Assembly (NCBI GenBank): GCA_017456895.1
Contig: JAFTIN010000028.1
Location: 1 to 41,457, forward strand
Reading direction: 5' to 3'
Length of the DNA: 41,457 bases
From: Clostridia bacterium
Lineage (GTDB): Bacteria; Bacillota; Clostridia; Oscillospirales; CAG-272
Within the stretch, counting starts at the first letter, position 1. Each line of letters begins with the position of its first letter. The notes under the pieces are model-generated. The model made no database searches and was not told where the DNA came from. It saw only the letters and a program-made list of their open reading frames with translations. The position numbers and the translations under genes were made by a program. Positions 31,794 through 41,457 of this stretch are shown here, one piece after another.

Positions 31794-34619
31794 ATGTCAA
31801 GAAATATTGTCATTAAAGGTGCAAAAGTAAATAATTTAAAGAATATAGACGTGACTATCCCTCGCGATAAGCTGGTAGTATTGACCGGTCTTTCAGGCAG
31901 CGGAAAGTCATCCTTGGCCTTTGACACTCTGTATGCCGAGGGGCACAGGCGCTTCGTTGAGAGCCTCTCCTCCTACGCTCGTATGTTTATAGGTCAGATG
32001 GACAAGCCCGACGTAGATCTTATCGAGGGACTCTCTCCGTCGATCTCCATAGACCAGAAGACGACCTCCAAGAATCCGCGCTCGACCGTTGGTACCGTGA
32101 CCGAGATATACGACTATCTCCGCCTTCTCTACGCGAGAGTAGGTACTCCTCACTGTCCCGTCTGCGGCAAGGAGATCGTGCAGCAGTCGCTCGATCAGAT
32201 CGTCGCCAAGATCCTCTCGCTCCCCGAGGGCACGCGCTTTATGGTGCTTTCGCCGGTCGTCAGAGCGCAGAAGGGTATGCACGAGAAGGTGTTTGCGGAT
32301 GCGCGTAAGAGCGGTTTTGCCAGAGTTAGAGTAGACGGCAATCTATACGATCTTACCGAGAATATAGAGCTTGATAAGAACCTGCGTCACACTATAGATA
32401 TAGTAGTTGACAGACTCGTTATCAAGGAGGATATTCGCTCACGTCTTTCGGACTCGGTCGAGAGCGCTCTGCGTGTCTCCGACGGCAGGGTGACGATTGT
32501 TACCGTGCCTCGTGATGGCGAAGGCGAGGAGCTCGAGTTTTCCCAGAAATACGCCTGCGAGGAGCATGGAATCAGTTTTCCGGAGCTTGAGCCGAGAATG
32601 TTCTCCTTCAACAATCCTATCGGCGCGTGTCCCGAGTGCTCCGGTATCGGAAATATGCAGCGCATCTCGGTCAAAAAACTCATTCCCCACAAGGAGCTTT
32701 CTCTCCGCGACGGAGGTATCACGGTCAACGGCTTCAAGACCATGACCGAGGACTCCTGGACCGGACCTCTTATTGCCGCAGTTGGTGAAATATACGGCTT
32801 CACCCTCGATACACCTCTTAAGGACTTTACAGAGGAGCAGATGGATATACTGATGTATGGCTCGGGGACGAGAAAGTACACGGTTATGAGATACTTCGGC
32901 GGCGAGGGCAGAGAACAGACCACGACCTTTGACGGTATCGTCCGAATCATTGAAAAGCGTATGCGAATGCAGGGCGGTGACTATTATCAGGAATTCGTCG
33001 AGGAGGTTGCTTGTCCGAGGTGTAAGGGACGCAGACTCTCGGATACGGTTCTCGGCGTTACCGTCGGCGGACTCAACATTGACGAGATCACCAGACTCTC
33101 CGTAGATAAAATGCTAAAGTTCGTTGAGGAGCTCTCCTTCGACGAGTCGAAAACGATAATTGCAAAAGAGGTGCTTAAAGAGATAAAGGCGCGGCTGAAC
33201 TTCCTCGTCAGCGTCGGTCTCGATTACCTCAACCTTGCCAGGACCGCAGGTACACTCTCGGGCGGCGAGGCGCAGAGAATACGTCTTGCCACGCAGATAG
33301 GCTCGGCGCTTACGGGTGTTCTCTATATCCTTGACGAGCCCAGCATAGGCCTCCACCAGAGGGATAACGGCAAGCTTATCGCTACGCTTAAGCATCTTCG
33401 AGAGCTCGGTAACTCTGTCATCGTCGTAGAGCACGATGAGGAGACCATGCGTGAGGCGGACTTTATCGTTGACATAGGCCCGGGCGCCGGTATCCACGGC
33501 GGCGAGGTCGTCGCGGTAGGTACTCCCGACGAGGTTGCTGATAATGAAAACTCTATAACCGGCGCGTATCTTTCGGGTAGAAAATGTATACCCGTGCCGA
33601 AAAAGCGCAGGGAAGGTAACGGCGAGCATCTTCACATAGAGGGAGCAGAGGAGAATAACCTCAAGAAGCTCAGCGTCGATATCCCCCTCGGCAAGTTTAT
33701 TGCCGTCACCGGTGTATCGGGTAGCGGAAAATCCTCTCTGATCAATTCGGTTCTTTTAAGAACACTTCAAAGAGATCTTAACCGCGCTATCACCTATCCC
33801 GGTAAGGTGGAGAATATTACAGGCCTTGAGCACCTCGATAAGGTTATAGCCATTGACCAGAGCCCGATAGGCAGAACTCCCAGATCCAATCCCGCGACCT
33901 ACACGGGTCTGTTTACCGATATCAGATATCTTTTTGCTAAGACAAAGGACGCCAAGGCAAAGGGATATGACGCCGGCCGCTTCTCCTTCAACGTTAGGGG
34001 TGGACGCTGCGAGGCCTGCGAGGGTGACGGAGTAAAGTGTATTGAGATGAACTTCCTGCCCGACGTCTACGTAAAATGCGACGTCTGCGGCGGCAGAAGA
34101 TATAACCGCGACACCCTTGAGGTGAAGTATAAGGGCAAGAATATCTACGACGTGCTCGAGATGTCCGTAGAGGAGGGAATGTATTTCTTCGAGGGACTGC
34201 CCCAGCTTGAAAGAAAGCTGCGTACACTCTTTGACGTCGGCCTCGGATACATCAAGATCGGCCAGTCCTCCACCACTCTTTCAGGCGGTGAGGCGCAGAG
34301 AGTAAAGCTTGCTACCGAGCTCTCAAAGCGCTCTACGGGTAAGACTATATACATTCTCGATGAGCCGACGACAGGTCTTCACACCGAGGACGTATCCAAG
34401 CTTATCTCCATACTCAACAGGCTTGCCGATGCGGGCAACACCGTCATCACTATAGAGCACAATCTCGATCTTATCAAGTGCGCCGACCACATTATCGACC
34501 TCGGTCCGGAGGGCGGTGACGGAGGCGGTACGCTGGTTGCAGAGGGCACTCCCGAGGAGGTAGCTAAGTGCGAGCGCTCATACACGGGTATGTTCTTAAA
34601 AGATAAGTTAAACAAATAA
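31794..34619 (+). CDS. uvrA: excinuclease ABC subunit A
   Basis: 941 residues, full length. UvrA is the dimeric damage-scanning ATPase that loads UvrB. There are two ABC modules: Walker [13 protein letters not shown] (from 32) with signature [13 protein letters not shown], and a second Walker [11 protein letters not shown] with signature [13 protein letters not shown] and LDEPTTGLH. Zinc modules are visible as CPVCG and CPECSG in the first half, and as CEACEGDG with CDVCGGRRY in the second. AAAGGTG precedes the ATG, 36 bases after uvrB. Co-transcribed with uvrB. Confidence 0.98.
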   Translation: MSRNIVIKGAKVNNLKNIDVTIPRDKLVVLTGLSGSGKSSLAFDTLYAEGHRRFVESLSSYARMFIGQMDKPDVDLIEGLSPSISIDQKTTSKNPRSTVGTVTEIYDYLRLLYARVGTPHCPVCGKEIVQQSLDQIVAKILSLPEGTRFMVLSPVVRAQKGMHEKVFADARKSGFARVRVDGNLYDLTENIELDKNLRHTIDIVVDRLVIKEDIRSRLSDSVESALRVSDGRVTIVTVPRDGEGEELEFSQKYACEEHGISFPELEPRMFSFNNPIGACPECSGIGNMQRISVKKLIPHKELSLRDGGITVNGFKTMTEDSWTGPLIAAVGEIYGFTLDTPLKDFTEEQMDILMYGSGTRKYTVMRYFGGEGREQTTTFDGIVRIIEKRMRMQGGDYYQEFVEEVACPRCKGRRLSDTVLGVTVGGLNIDEITRLSVDKMLKFVEELSFDESKTIIAKEVLKEIKARLNFLVSVGLDYLNLARTAGTLSGGEAQRIRLATQIGSALTGVLYILDEPSIGLHQRDNGKLIATLKHLRELGNSVIVVEHDEETMREADFIVDIGPGAGIHGGEVVAVGTPDEVADNENSITGAYLSGRKCIPVPKKRREGNGEHLHIEGAEENNLKKLSVDIPLGKFIAVTGVSGSGKSSLINSVLLRTLQRDLNRAITYPGKVENITGLEHLDKVIAIDQSPIGRTPRSNPATYTGLFTDIRYLFAKTKDAKAKGYDAGRFSFNVRGGRCEACEGDGVKCIEMNFLPDVYVKCDVCGGRRYNRDTLEVKYKGKNIYDVLEMSVEEGMYFFEGLPQLERKLRTLFDVGLGYIKIGQSSTTLSGGEAQRVKLATELSKRSTGKTIYILDEPTTGLHTEDVSKLISILNRLADAGNTVITIEHNLDLIKCADHIIDLGPEGGDGGGTLVAEGTPEEVAKCERSYTGMFLKDKLNK

Positions 34620-34639
34620 TATGTAAGGTAAAGTTTACA

Positions 34640-35215
34640 ATGTATTACGGAACAGTAAAGAAATTTGACGTAGCAAACGGAGAGGGCATTAGAACGACTC
34701 TCTTTGTTAGCGGTTGTACGAACAGGTGTAAGAACTGCTTTCAGCCCGAGACATGGGCCTTTGATTACGGTCAGCCCTTCACCGATGAGGTAGCCGAGGA
34801 CATCCTCTCTACCTTTAATAATGCCTCTGTCAGAGGGCTTACTATCCTCGGCGGAGAGCCTATGGAGCCATCAAATCAAAGAGCCCTCCTTCCTTTCCTC
34901 CGCGAGTTCAAAAGAAGGTATCCAAGCAAGACTCTTTGGCTCTTCACGGGCAATCTTTACGAGGAGCTTACAGGCGCACTCGGAGAGCATCCGAAGTGTA
35001 TAGAGGTAACCTCGGATATTCTTGAACTCGTCGATATTCTTGTCGACGGCAGATTTGAGGAGGAGAAAAAGCAGCTTGGCTTAAGATTCCGCGGATCATA
35101 TAACCAGCGTATAATTGATATGAACAAGACGCGCGCCTCCGGACAGATCGTGATCTGGGAGGGCTGTAAGCTTGATAAAGCGTATAAAAAGAACGAGGAG
35201 AGAACAGATTCATGA
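34640..35215 (+). CDS. nrdG: anaerobic ribonucleoside-triphosphate reductase activating protein
   Basis: 191 residues, slightly longer than the typical 155-180. A radical-SAM activase that puts the glycyl radical on NrdD so that deoxynucleotides can be made without oxygen. The cluster motif C26-x3-C30-x2-C33 (CTNRCKNC) lies after NGEGIRTTLFVSG. The SAM-contact GGEP occurs at about residue 73 (TILGGEPMEP). The partner nrdD is not in this window, although the two genes are usually adjacent. It lies 20 bases after uvrA, and its stop overlaps the dut start by 4 bases. It joins repair and nucleotide supply in one transcript. Confidence 0.95.
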   Translation: MYYGTVKKFDVANGEGIRTTLFVSGCTNRCKNCFQPETWAFDYGQPFTDEVAEDILSTFNNASVRGLTILGGEPMEPSNQRALLPFLREFKRRYPSKTLWLFTGNLYEELTGALGEHPKCIEVTSDILELVDILVDGRFEEEKKQLGLRFRGSYNQRIIDMNKTRASGQIVIWEGCKLDKAYKKNEERTDS

Positions 35216-35649
35216 AGGTTAGAATTCAAAAGCTTGATGAAAGAGCAGTACTTCCTACTTACGGCACTGAGTATTCGGCAGGTGCAGACCTTTACGCTCT
35301 TACCGAGGGAACGGTTGAGATAGCGCCTCATGAAACCGTGCTTCTCCATACAGGTATCGCCGTTGAGATCCCCGAGGGATATTGCGGACTTATTTTCGCG
35401 CGCTCAAGCCTTGGTACAAAGCGCGGCCTTGCTCCCGCAAACAAGGTTGGCGTTATCGACGCGGACTATCGCGGAGAGGTTAGGGTAGCGCTACATAACC
35501 ACTCACAAAAGGTAGCCTCGATTGAGTGCGGCGAGAGGGTTGCCCAGCTCGCCATCGTCCCCTTCCTTAAGGCGGAGTTTGAGCTTGCGGATGAGCTCTC
35601 GGATACCGTAAGAGGTGCCGGCGGATTTGGCTCAACCGGTACAAAATAA
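35212..35649 (+). CDS. dut: deoxyuridine 5'-triphosphate nucleotidohydrolase
   Basis: 145 residues, the standard trimeric dUTPase. It hydrolyses dUTP to dUMP and pyrophosphate, keeping uracil out of DNA and supplying dTMP synthesis. All five family motifs are present: AGADLYAL (I), ARSSLG (II), GVIDADYRGE (III, with the catalytic Asp), RVAQLAI (IV) and RGAGGFGSTG (V). The ATG overlaps the nrdG stop (ATGA), so translation is coupled. It is the last gene of the uvrB unit before a bidirectional terminator. Confidence 0.98.
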   Translation: MKVRIQKLDERAVLPTYGTEYSAGADLYALTEGTVEIAPHETVLLHTGIAVEIPEGYCGLIFARSSLGTKRGLAPANKVGVIDADYRGEVRVALHNHSQKVASIECGERVAQLAIVPFLKAEFELADELSDTVRGAGGFGSTGTK

Positions 35650-35674
35650 GTTTTTTGTAAATCAAAGATAACAA

Positions 35675-35702
35675 AAAAGGACGAGAAAACCCTCGTCCTT
35701 TT
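35675..35702. terminator. bidirectional terminator between dut and the pseudouridine synthase gene
   Basis: AAAAGGACGAG / CTCGTCCTTTT (35675-35685/35692-35702), with T-runs readable on both strands. It serves the two convergent units. Confidence 0.9.
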
Positions 35703-35711
35703 CATATTTGC

Positions 35712-36686
35712 TTATCTGTCAAAGAATTCGCTTGTAAAGTAAATATCACTTTTGGGTATGGAAAATTCCTTGCCGTTAAGGTATTCGAGCGCAGTCTTTT
35801 CACCCTTGAAGCTGAAGCGCAGCTTGTATGAATACAGCGCCTGGAACTTGTAGCCCGAGGCCCTGTCGCTCTTGTTCACTCCGTATTTTCCGTCACCCAC
35901 AAGAGGGTGTCCGATATGGGCCATATGCGCCCTTATCTGGTGCGTTCTGCCGGTCAGAAGCTCGACCTCGACAAGTGCGTCCGAGCCCTTCGTGGCTATC
36001 ACCCTGTACTTCGTTATAATGTTTTTTGCGCCTCTGGGAGGATTCTTATCGTAGACTCTTACCTTGTTGAGCTTTTCGTCCTTGATGAGGTAGCCGGTAA
36101 GCGTGGCCTCCTTCTTCTCGGGTATACCGTGTACGGCGGCAAGGTAGAGCTTGTCTATCTCGCGCAGACGTATCTTCTCGTTCATCACTCTCAGAGCCTC
36201 CGCGGTCTTTGCAGCGATAACGATACCTCCGGTGTTGCGGTCTATCCTGTTGCATAGGGCAGGGGCAAAGCTCTGCTCGTCCTCGGGCTTATACTCTCCC
36301 TTTTGGTAGAGGTATGCCTGAACGTGCGCTATCAGCGTATTGACCTTGGAGTCCTCGTCCTCGTGTACCGAAACGCCGGGGCGCTTATTGAGGAGAAGGA
36401 TATTCTCATCCTCGTACACTATATCGAGCTTCGGCTGTATCCTGTCAAGAGAAAGACAAACGCCCTCGCTCTCATCAAGCTTGGCAAAGAACTCCTCGGC
36501 GAGAAAGCACTGTATCACGTCGCCCTCAAGGAGCACCGTATTGTTTTCGGCTCGCTTGCGGTTGACCTTGATCTTCTTCGTGCGGATAGATTTGTATAGC
36601 AGGCCTATCGGTAGGTCGAGCGCCTTGGTCAGAAACTTGTCCAGTCTCTGTCCTGAGTCATTTTTGCCGATTTTTATCTCGCGCAT
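35712..36686 (-). CDS. RluA-family pseudouridine synthase
   Basis: 324 residues. The N-terminal S4 RNA-binding domain (~13-60, SGQRLDKFLTKAL) is followed by the RluA catalytic domain: LLLNKRPGVSVHEDE, the catalytic Asp in NRIDRNTGG (D149; the common form is HRLDxxTSG), and RTHQIRAHMAHIGHPLVGD. It isomerises uridines in rRNA or tRNA; which site cannot be told from sequence. Its ATG directly follows the TAA of upp (TAAATG), so it is translated by coupling from upp, with no ribosome-binding site of its own that I can see. Confidence 0.95.
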   Translation of the reverse strand: MREIKIGKNDSGQRLDKFLTKALDLPIGLLYKSIRTKKIKVNRKRAENNTVLLEGDVIQCFLAEEFFAKLDESEGVCLSLDRIQPKLDIVYEDENILLLNKRPGVSVHEDEDSKVNTLIAHVQAYLYQKGEYKPEDEQSFAPALCNRIDRNTGGIVIAAKTAEALRVMNEKIRLREIDKLYLAAVHGIPEKKEATLTGYLIKDEKLNKVRVYDKNPPRGAKNIITKYRVIATKGSDALVEVELLTGRTHQIRAHMAHIGHPLVGDGKYGVNKSDRASGYKFQALYSYKLRFSFKGEKTALEYLNGKEFSIPKSDIYFTSEFFDR

Positions 36687-38509
<1,823 letters not shown>

Positions 38510-38596
38510 TTCGCACCCGTTTATCGGAGATACATTTCCTAACCAAGCAAGTATTACCTTTTGTAAAACAAAAATAAACCCACCACAGAGGATATC

Positions 38597-38627
38597 AAAA
38601 AGCCGCAGACGCATTGCGGCTTTTCTA
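38597..38627 (+). terminator. terminator after the nucleotidyltransferase-like gene
   Basis: AAAAGCCGCA / TGCGGCTTTT (38597-38606/38615-38624) followed by CTATTTG. Confidence 0.85.
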
Positions 38628-38726
38628 TTTGTCTATTGAACTATTTTTTTGTTGCAATCAATTGGTCAGCAAAATTTGAGCTCTTTCAGAGCGCTGAAAC
38701 AAATATATTCTTTTTTCCTTCTTTCC

Positions 38727-38755
38727 TTGACATTTCCCCTGAAATGTTATACAAT
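38727..38755 (+). promoter_or_regulatory. promoter of the metallo-hydrolase/isomerase pair
   Basis: TTGACA (38727-38732), 17 bp, TACAAT (38750-38755). Confidence 0.92.
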
Positions 38756-38794
38756 TGAATTAAAGAAAAATTACCGTTTGACATCGGAGGAAAT

Positions 38795-39646
38795 ATGAAG
38801 ATTCAGTACTGGGGAACAGCCGCTGCAGAGGGCGTTCCCGGCATATTCTGCAACTGTGAGACCTGCCGTCTTGCAAGGGAGGAGAAGGGCAGAAAGATCC
38901 GCACTCGCTCTCAGATACTTATCAACGACGATCTTCTCGTCGATTTTGGCCCGGATACCTATATGCATACCTTAAGGTATGACTTTGACCTTTCACGCCT
39001 TCCTCACGTTCTTATTACGCACCCTCACGAGGATCATCTTTATGCGGACGAGCTTACCAACCGTCTGCCCGGCTTTACCAAGAGCCCCTTCGTTGATACC
39101 ATGATAATCCACGGCTCGGAGGACACGCTCTCCTATATCAGAAAGGTCAGCGACAACAACCCGAGCTACAAGAATCAGAACAGAATGCTCTTCGATATTA
39201 TGAAGCCCTATGAGTCACGCAGAATAGGCGACTACATAGTAACGCCCCTTCCCGCAGAGCACGGCACCAAGACGCCCTTCGTCTACCTGATAGAGCAGGG
39301 CAACAAGTCCTTCCTCGTCCTTAACGATACCGGCCGCCCCTCCTACGAGGTCTACGAGTATCTTATCAAGCGCGGTATTGTCCTTGACGCCATCTCCTTT
39401 GACACTACCTACGGCTACGAGAACGTGCTTGTGAAGTACGGCAAGGCAGATCACCATATGGGCCTACTCGATAACGTTGCAGTCAAGGGCTTCCTTGATA
39501 TGAACGGCGTTACGGACAAGCACACCGTCTGTATCTCGAGCCACTTCTCCCACCAGGGTGTTGATGCAGATTACGACAAGATGTGTGAGCACGCAGACAG
39601 ATACGGCTTCATCATCAGCTACGACGGCCTTGAGATAGAGATCTGA
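38795..39646 (+). CDS. PhnP-like metallo-beta-lactamase-fold hydrolase
   Basis: 283 residues. The metal-binding motif is HPHEDH (H76-x-H78-x-D80-H81). Further His/Asp ligands sit in PAEHGTKTP, NDTGR and SSHFSHQG. The N-terminus has GIFCNCETCRLA (C19, C21, C24), the extra zinc site typical of the phosphodiesterase PhnP. It should cut a cyclic or linear phosphodiester in the cytoplasm. No other phosphonate genes are near, so the PhnP substrate should not be assumed. GGAGGAAAT precedes the ATG. The gap to the next gene is 12 bases, so the two form an operon. Confidence 0.92.
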   Translation: MKIQYWGTAAAEGVPGIFCNCETCRLAREEKGRKIRTRSQILINDDLLVDFGPDTYMHTLRYDFDLSRLPHVLITHPHEDHLYADELTNRLPGFTKSPFVDTMIIHGSEDTLSYIRKVSDNNPSYKNQNRMLFDIMKPYESRRIGDYIVTPLPAEHGTKTPFVYLIEQGNKSFLVLNDTGRPSYEVYEYLIKRGIVLDAISFDTTYGYENVLVKYGKADHHMGLLDNVAVKGFLDMNGVTDKHTVCISSHFSHQGVDADYDKMCEHADRYGFIISYDGLEIEI

Positions 39647-39658
39647 TCGGAGACAATT

Positions 39659-40525
39659 ATGCTTTTTGCGACTCAAACAGACTTTCTCGCCCGTAAATAC
39701 GGACTTGTCCGTGCGGTCGAGATGCTTATCGAGGCAGGCTATCCCGCCATCGATATTACAATGTACAATATTGACGGCTGTCCGTTTACCGACGACTACC
39801 GCGAGGTTGCTGCAAGGCTTCGCGCCATGGCGGACAAGGCCGGTGTACAATTCGTCCAGGCGCACGCTCCGTTTGGCGGCGGATATGATCGTTACCTCAA
39901 CGAGCTTATCCCGCTTTTCCCGCGTGTTTTCGAGTTCTGCGCGCTCCTCGGTATTGAGAATCTCGTCGTCCATCCTATAATGAGAGGCCATTATTACGGC
40001 CACGAGGAAGAGCACTTCGAGATGAATATGAAGTTCTACCGCGCCATAGCTCCTCTTGCGCGTACAAACAAGGTTAAGATCGCTCTTGAGAATATGTGGG
40101 ACAGGCACCCCGTGACCGGCAGGATCTGTGACCACGTATGTGAGGATCCGTACGAGCTGTGCCGCTACTATGACGAGCTTGCAGACCCGGAGATCTTCAC
40201 CGTTTGCCTCGATCTTGGTCACGTTGCGCTCTGCGGCAGAGAGCCAGAGGATGCCGTACGAATTATAGGTCACGACCGCCTCGGCTGTATCCACGCGCAC
40301 GACGTCGATTACGTCTCGGATCTGCACACTCTCCCGGGTGCTGCAAGGCTTAATTGGGATAGGATAGCAAGAGCTCTCGGTGAGGTAGATTACCGTGGCC
40401 CATTTACCCTTGAGGCAGATTGCTTCTTCGATGGATTTATGGAGGAGCAGTATCCCGTAGTGGCTAAGTTTATGGCCGATACCGCCAGAACTATATCCGA
40501 TAAAATTGACCTTTATAGGCCATAA
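39659..40525 (+). CDS. sugar-phosphate isomerase/epimerase-like TIM barrel
   Basis: 288 residues of the xylose-isomerase-like TIM-barrel (AP endonuclease 2) superfamily. Likely metal ligands are the Glu in KIALENMWD, Asp and His in VCLDLGHVAL, His and Asp in CIHAHDVD, and the final Glu in FTLEADCF. VQAHAPFGGG and LVVHPI are the expected N-terminal strands. It probably isomerises or epimerises a sugar or sugar phosphate. The partner upstream is the PhnP-like hydrolase, so a two-step phosphodiester-to-sugar-phosphate salvage is a fair guess. CGGAGA precedes the ATG. Confidence 0.9.
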   Translation: MLFATQTDFLARKYGLVRAVEMLIEAGYPAIDITMYNIDGCPFTDDYREVAARLRAMADKAGVQFVQAHAPFGGGYDRYLNELIPLFPRVFEFCALLGIENLVVHPIMRGHYYGHEEEHFEMNMKFYRAIAPLARTNKVKIALENMWDRHPVTGRICDHVCEDPYELCRYYDELADPEIFTVCLDLGHVALCGREPEDAVRIIGHDRLGCIHAHDVDYVSDLHTLPGAARLNWDRIARALGEVDYRGPFTLEADCFFDGFMEEQYPVVAKFMADTARTISDKIDLYRP

Positions 40526-40555
40526 ATGTAAATAAATATATTCAAATAATAGCAA

Positions 40556-40583
40556 AAAGCGGAAGGCAAATGCCTTCCGCTTT
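40556..40583. terminator. bidirectional terminator between convergent genes
   Basis: A perfect 13-bp stem AAAGCGGAAGGCA / TGCCTTCCGCTTT (40556-40568/40571-40583) with a 2-nt loop. The T-run is stronger on the minus strand. Confidence 0.9.
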
Positions 40584-40593
40584 ATATATCGGT

Positions 40594-41223
40594 TTATTCC
40601 TCTATCAACTTGCTTGCGCATGCGGCGATGATCTTTGCCGCTCCCTCAATGCCGAGGGTAGAGGAGTTGATCGCTATATCGTAGTTATCAAACTTGCCCC
40701 ACTTATTACCGGTATAGAAGTTGTAGTAGGACGAGCGCCTCTTGTCCGTCTTGCTGATAACGTCGATTATCTGTCCGGGCTTAAGCTCGGGGTGTCTCTC
40801 GGCAACTCTCGCTTCTCTGTGGTCGAGATCTCCGTAGACAAAGATCCTGAGTAGCTTTTCCTCATCTCTGAGTACGTAGTCCGCGCACCTTCCTATGATA
40901 ACGCAGCTGCCCTCATGGGCGTATTCCTTGATGACCTCGGACTGCAGTATAAAGAGCTTGTCGTTGAGCGGCATCTTATAGCCGAAGTGCATAGTAGTAC
41001 CCAGCACGTTTGAGCCCATAGCGAGCGTGTAGAGCAGACTGTTAGCCGCAGACTCGTCCGCGAGCTTTGTTACCTTTTCGTCAAGACTGCCTCTTGTTGC
41101 CGCCTCGGTGATCAGCTCCTTGTCGTAGAGCGGTATGCCAAGGGCCTTGGCTACCAGTTCTCCGATCTCTCGTCCGCCGCTTCCGTACTGGCGCGCGATC
41201 GTTATTATGATTTTTTTATTCAT
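40594..41223 (-). CDS. cytidylate-kinase-like protein (Cytidylate_kin2 type)
   Basis: 209 residues. The P-loop is ARQYGSGGREIG (near 10-21), with Gly-Arg in place of the classic Gly-Lys-Ser/Thr, which is characteristic of this family. PLYDKELI, CVIIGRCADYVL and RIFVYGDLDHREARV follow the same family pattern, and the lid has KTDKRRSSYYNFYTGNKWG. A small-molecule kinase role is likely; whether CMP is the substrate is unproven, and the window also has an archaeal-type CMP kinase at 18182. AAGGAGG precedes the ATG, and it has its own promoter and terminator. Confidence 0.92.
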   Translation of the reverse strand: MNKKIIITIARQYGSGGREIGELVAKALGIPLYDKELITEAATRGSLDEKVTKLADESAANSLLYTLAMGSNVLGTTMHFGYKMPLNDKLFILQSEVIKEYAHEGSCVIIGRCADYVLRDEEKLLRIFVYGDLDHREARVAERHPELKPGQIIDVISKTDKRRSSYYNFYTGNKWGKFDNYDIAINSSTLGIEGAAKIIAACASKLIEE

Positions 41224-41253
41224 AGATAGCCTCCTTGCAATTTTGATATATAT

Positions 41254-41282
41254 ATTTTACCAAAAAAACTTCCATTTGTAAA
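41254..41282 (-). promoter_or_regulatory. promoter of the Cytidylate_kin2-type gene
   Basis: On the minus strand TTTACA (41277-41282), 17 bp, TAAAAT (41254-41259). Confidence 0.85.
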
Positions 41283-41310
41283 TACAAAAAACCAAATTAG
41301 ATAATATTTC

Positions 41311-41339
41311 TTGAAAAAAACACTTTCCTATGCTACAAT
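41311..41339 (+). promoter_or_regulatory. outward-facing promoter near the right edge
   Basis: TTGAAA (41311-41316), 17 bp, TACAAT (41334-41339). It drives something beyond the window; 41340-41457 shows no start codon with a good ribosome-binding site. Confidence 0.8.
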
Positions 41340-41457
41340 ATACTTAGGCAAGAGAGAATAATACGAACCAGTTTTAAAGAGATAAATTTCACATAATCCA
41401 TCGGCAAAAATTCATATAATATTCTCATATTATCTCAAATTTTCAGCCTCGCCTTAC

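Overview
The window reads as the chromosome of an anaerobic, Gram-positive Bacillota of class Clostridia, probably an uncultured gut or rumen lineage. The signs are perfect AAGGAGG-type ribosome-binding sites, TTGACA-N17-TATAAT promoters before most transcription units, a lysine riboswitch, an iron-sulfur single-chain serine dehydratase, an anaerobic ribonucleotide reductase activase, a YnzC-family small protein, lipobox lipoproteins and dispersed hairpin repeats. I cannot name the species.

Layout. 1-2382: 3' part of a large secreted protein with Cys modules and identical tandem repeats. 2419-4320: tRNA-Arg(CCG), a duplicated 170-bp block with tRNA debris, a small lipoprotein gene, and a dense field of palindromic repeats including four back-to-back hairpins. 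4329-7051 (minus): lysine-riboswitch-controlled ABC importer whose binding protein has its two lobes in swapped order. 7091-8752: membrane protein of unknown role. 8834-12190: serine/alanine unit (serine ammonia-lyase, YnzC-like protein, zinc-ribbon membrane protein, sodium:amino-acid symporter). 12150-14243 (minus): homoserine dehydrogenase and a LytM/M23 membrane protein. 14432-18092: 1175-residue lipoprotein with eight Cys modules, a pectate-lyase-like beta-helix and a C-terminal beta-sandwich-like region. 18114-21567: archaeal-type CMP kinase with an extra C-terminal domain, argS broken by one missing base, and a yebC-family gene.

21560-26056 is an AT-rich accessory island: three paralogous lipoproteins, a duplicated ~200-bp upstream module, and a secreted papain/C39-like protein. 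Two of the lipoproteins share a nearly identical first 40 codons and then diverge. 26084-29712: SPFH/zinc-ribbon protein, double-zinc-ribbon membrane protein, small membrane protein and a DUF4434-type TIM barrel. 29716-35703: uvrB, uvrA, nrdG, dut. 35712-37378 (minus): upp and an RluA-type pseudouridine synthase. 37472-40583: a sugar-nucleotidyltransferase-like gene, then a PhnP-like metallo-hydrolase paired with a sugar-phosphate isomerase-like TIM barrel. 40594-41282 (minus): a second cytidylate-kinase-like protein. A strong plus-strand promoter at 41311 points out of the window.

Common threads. Amino-acid acquisition and use (lysine import, serine deamination, symporter, homoserine dehydrogenase) fills 4.3-13.4 kb. 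Nucleotide and DNA maintenance (CMP kinases, upp, dut, nrdG, uvrBA) fills much of the rest. Three secreted proteins share the same small Cys-pair module. The most unusual items are the permuted lysine-binding protein, the leader-conserved and body-diverged lipoprotein cassettes, the hairpin repeat families, and the argS frameshift. No phage, CRISPR array, transposase, integrase or reverse transcriptase was seen.
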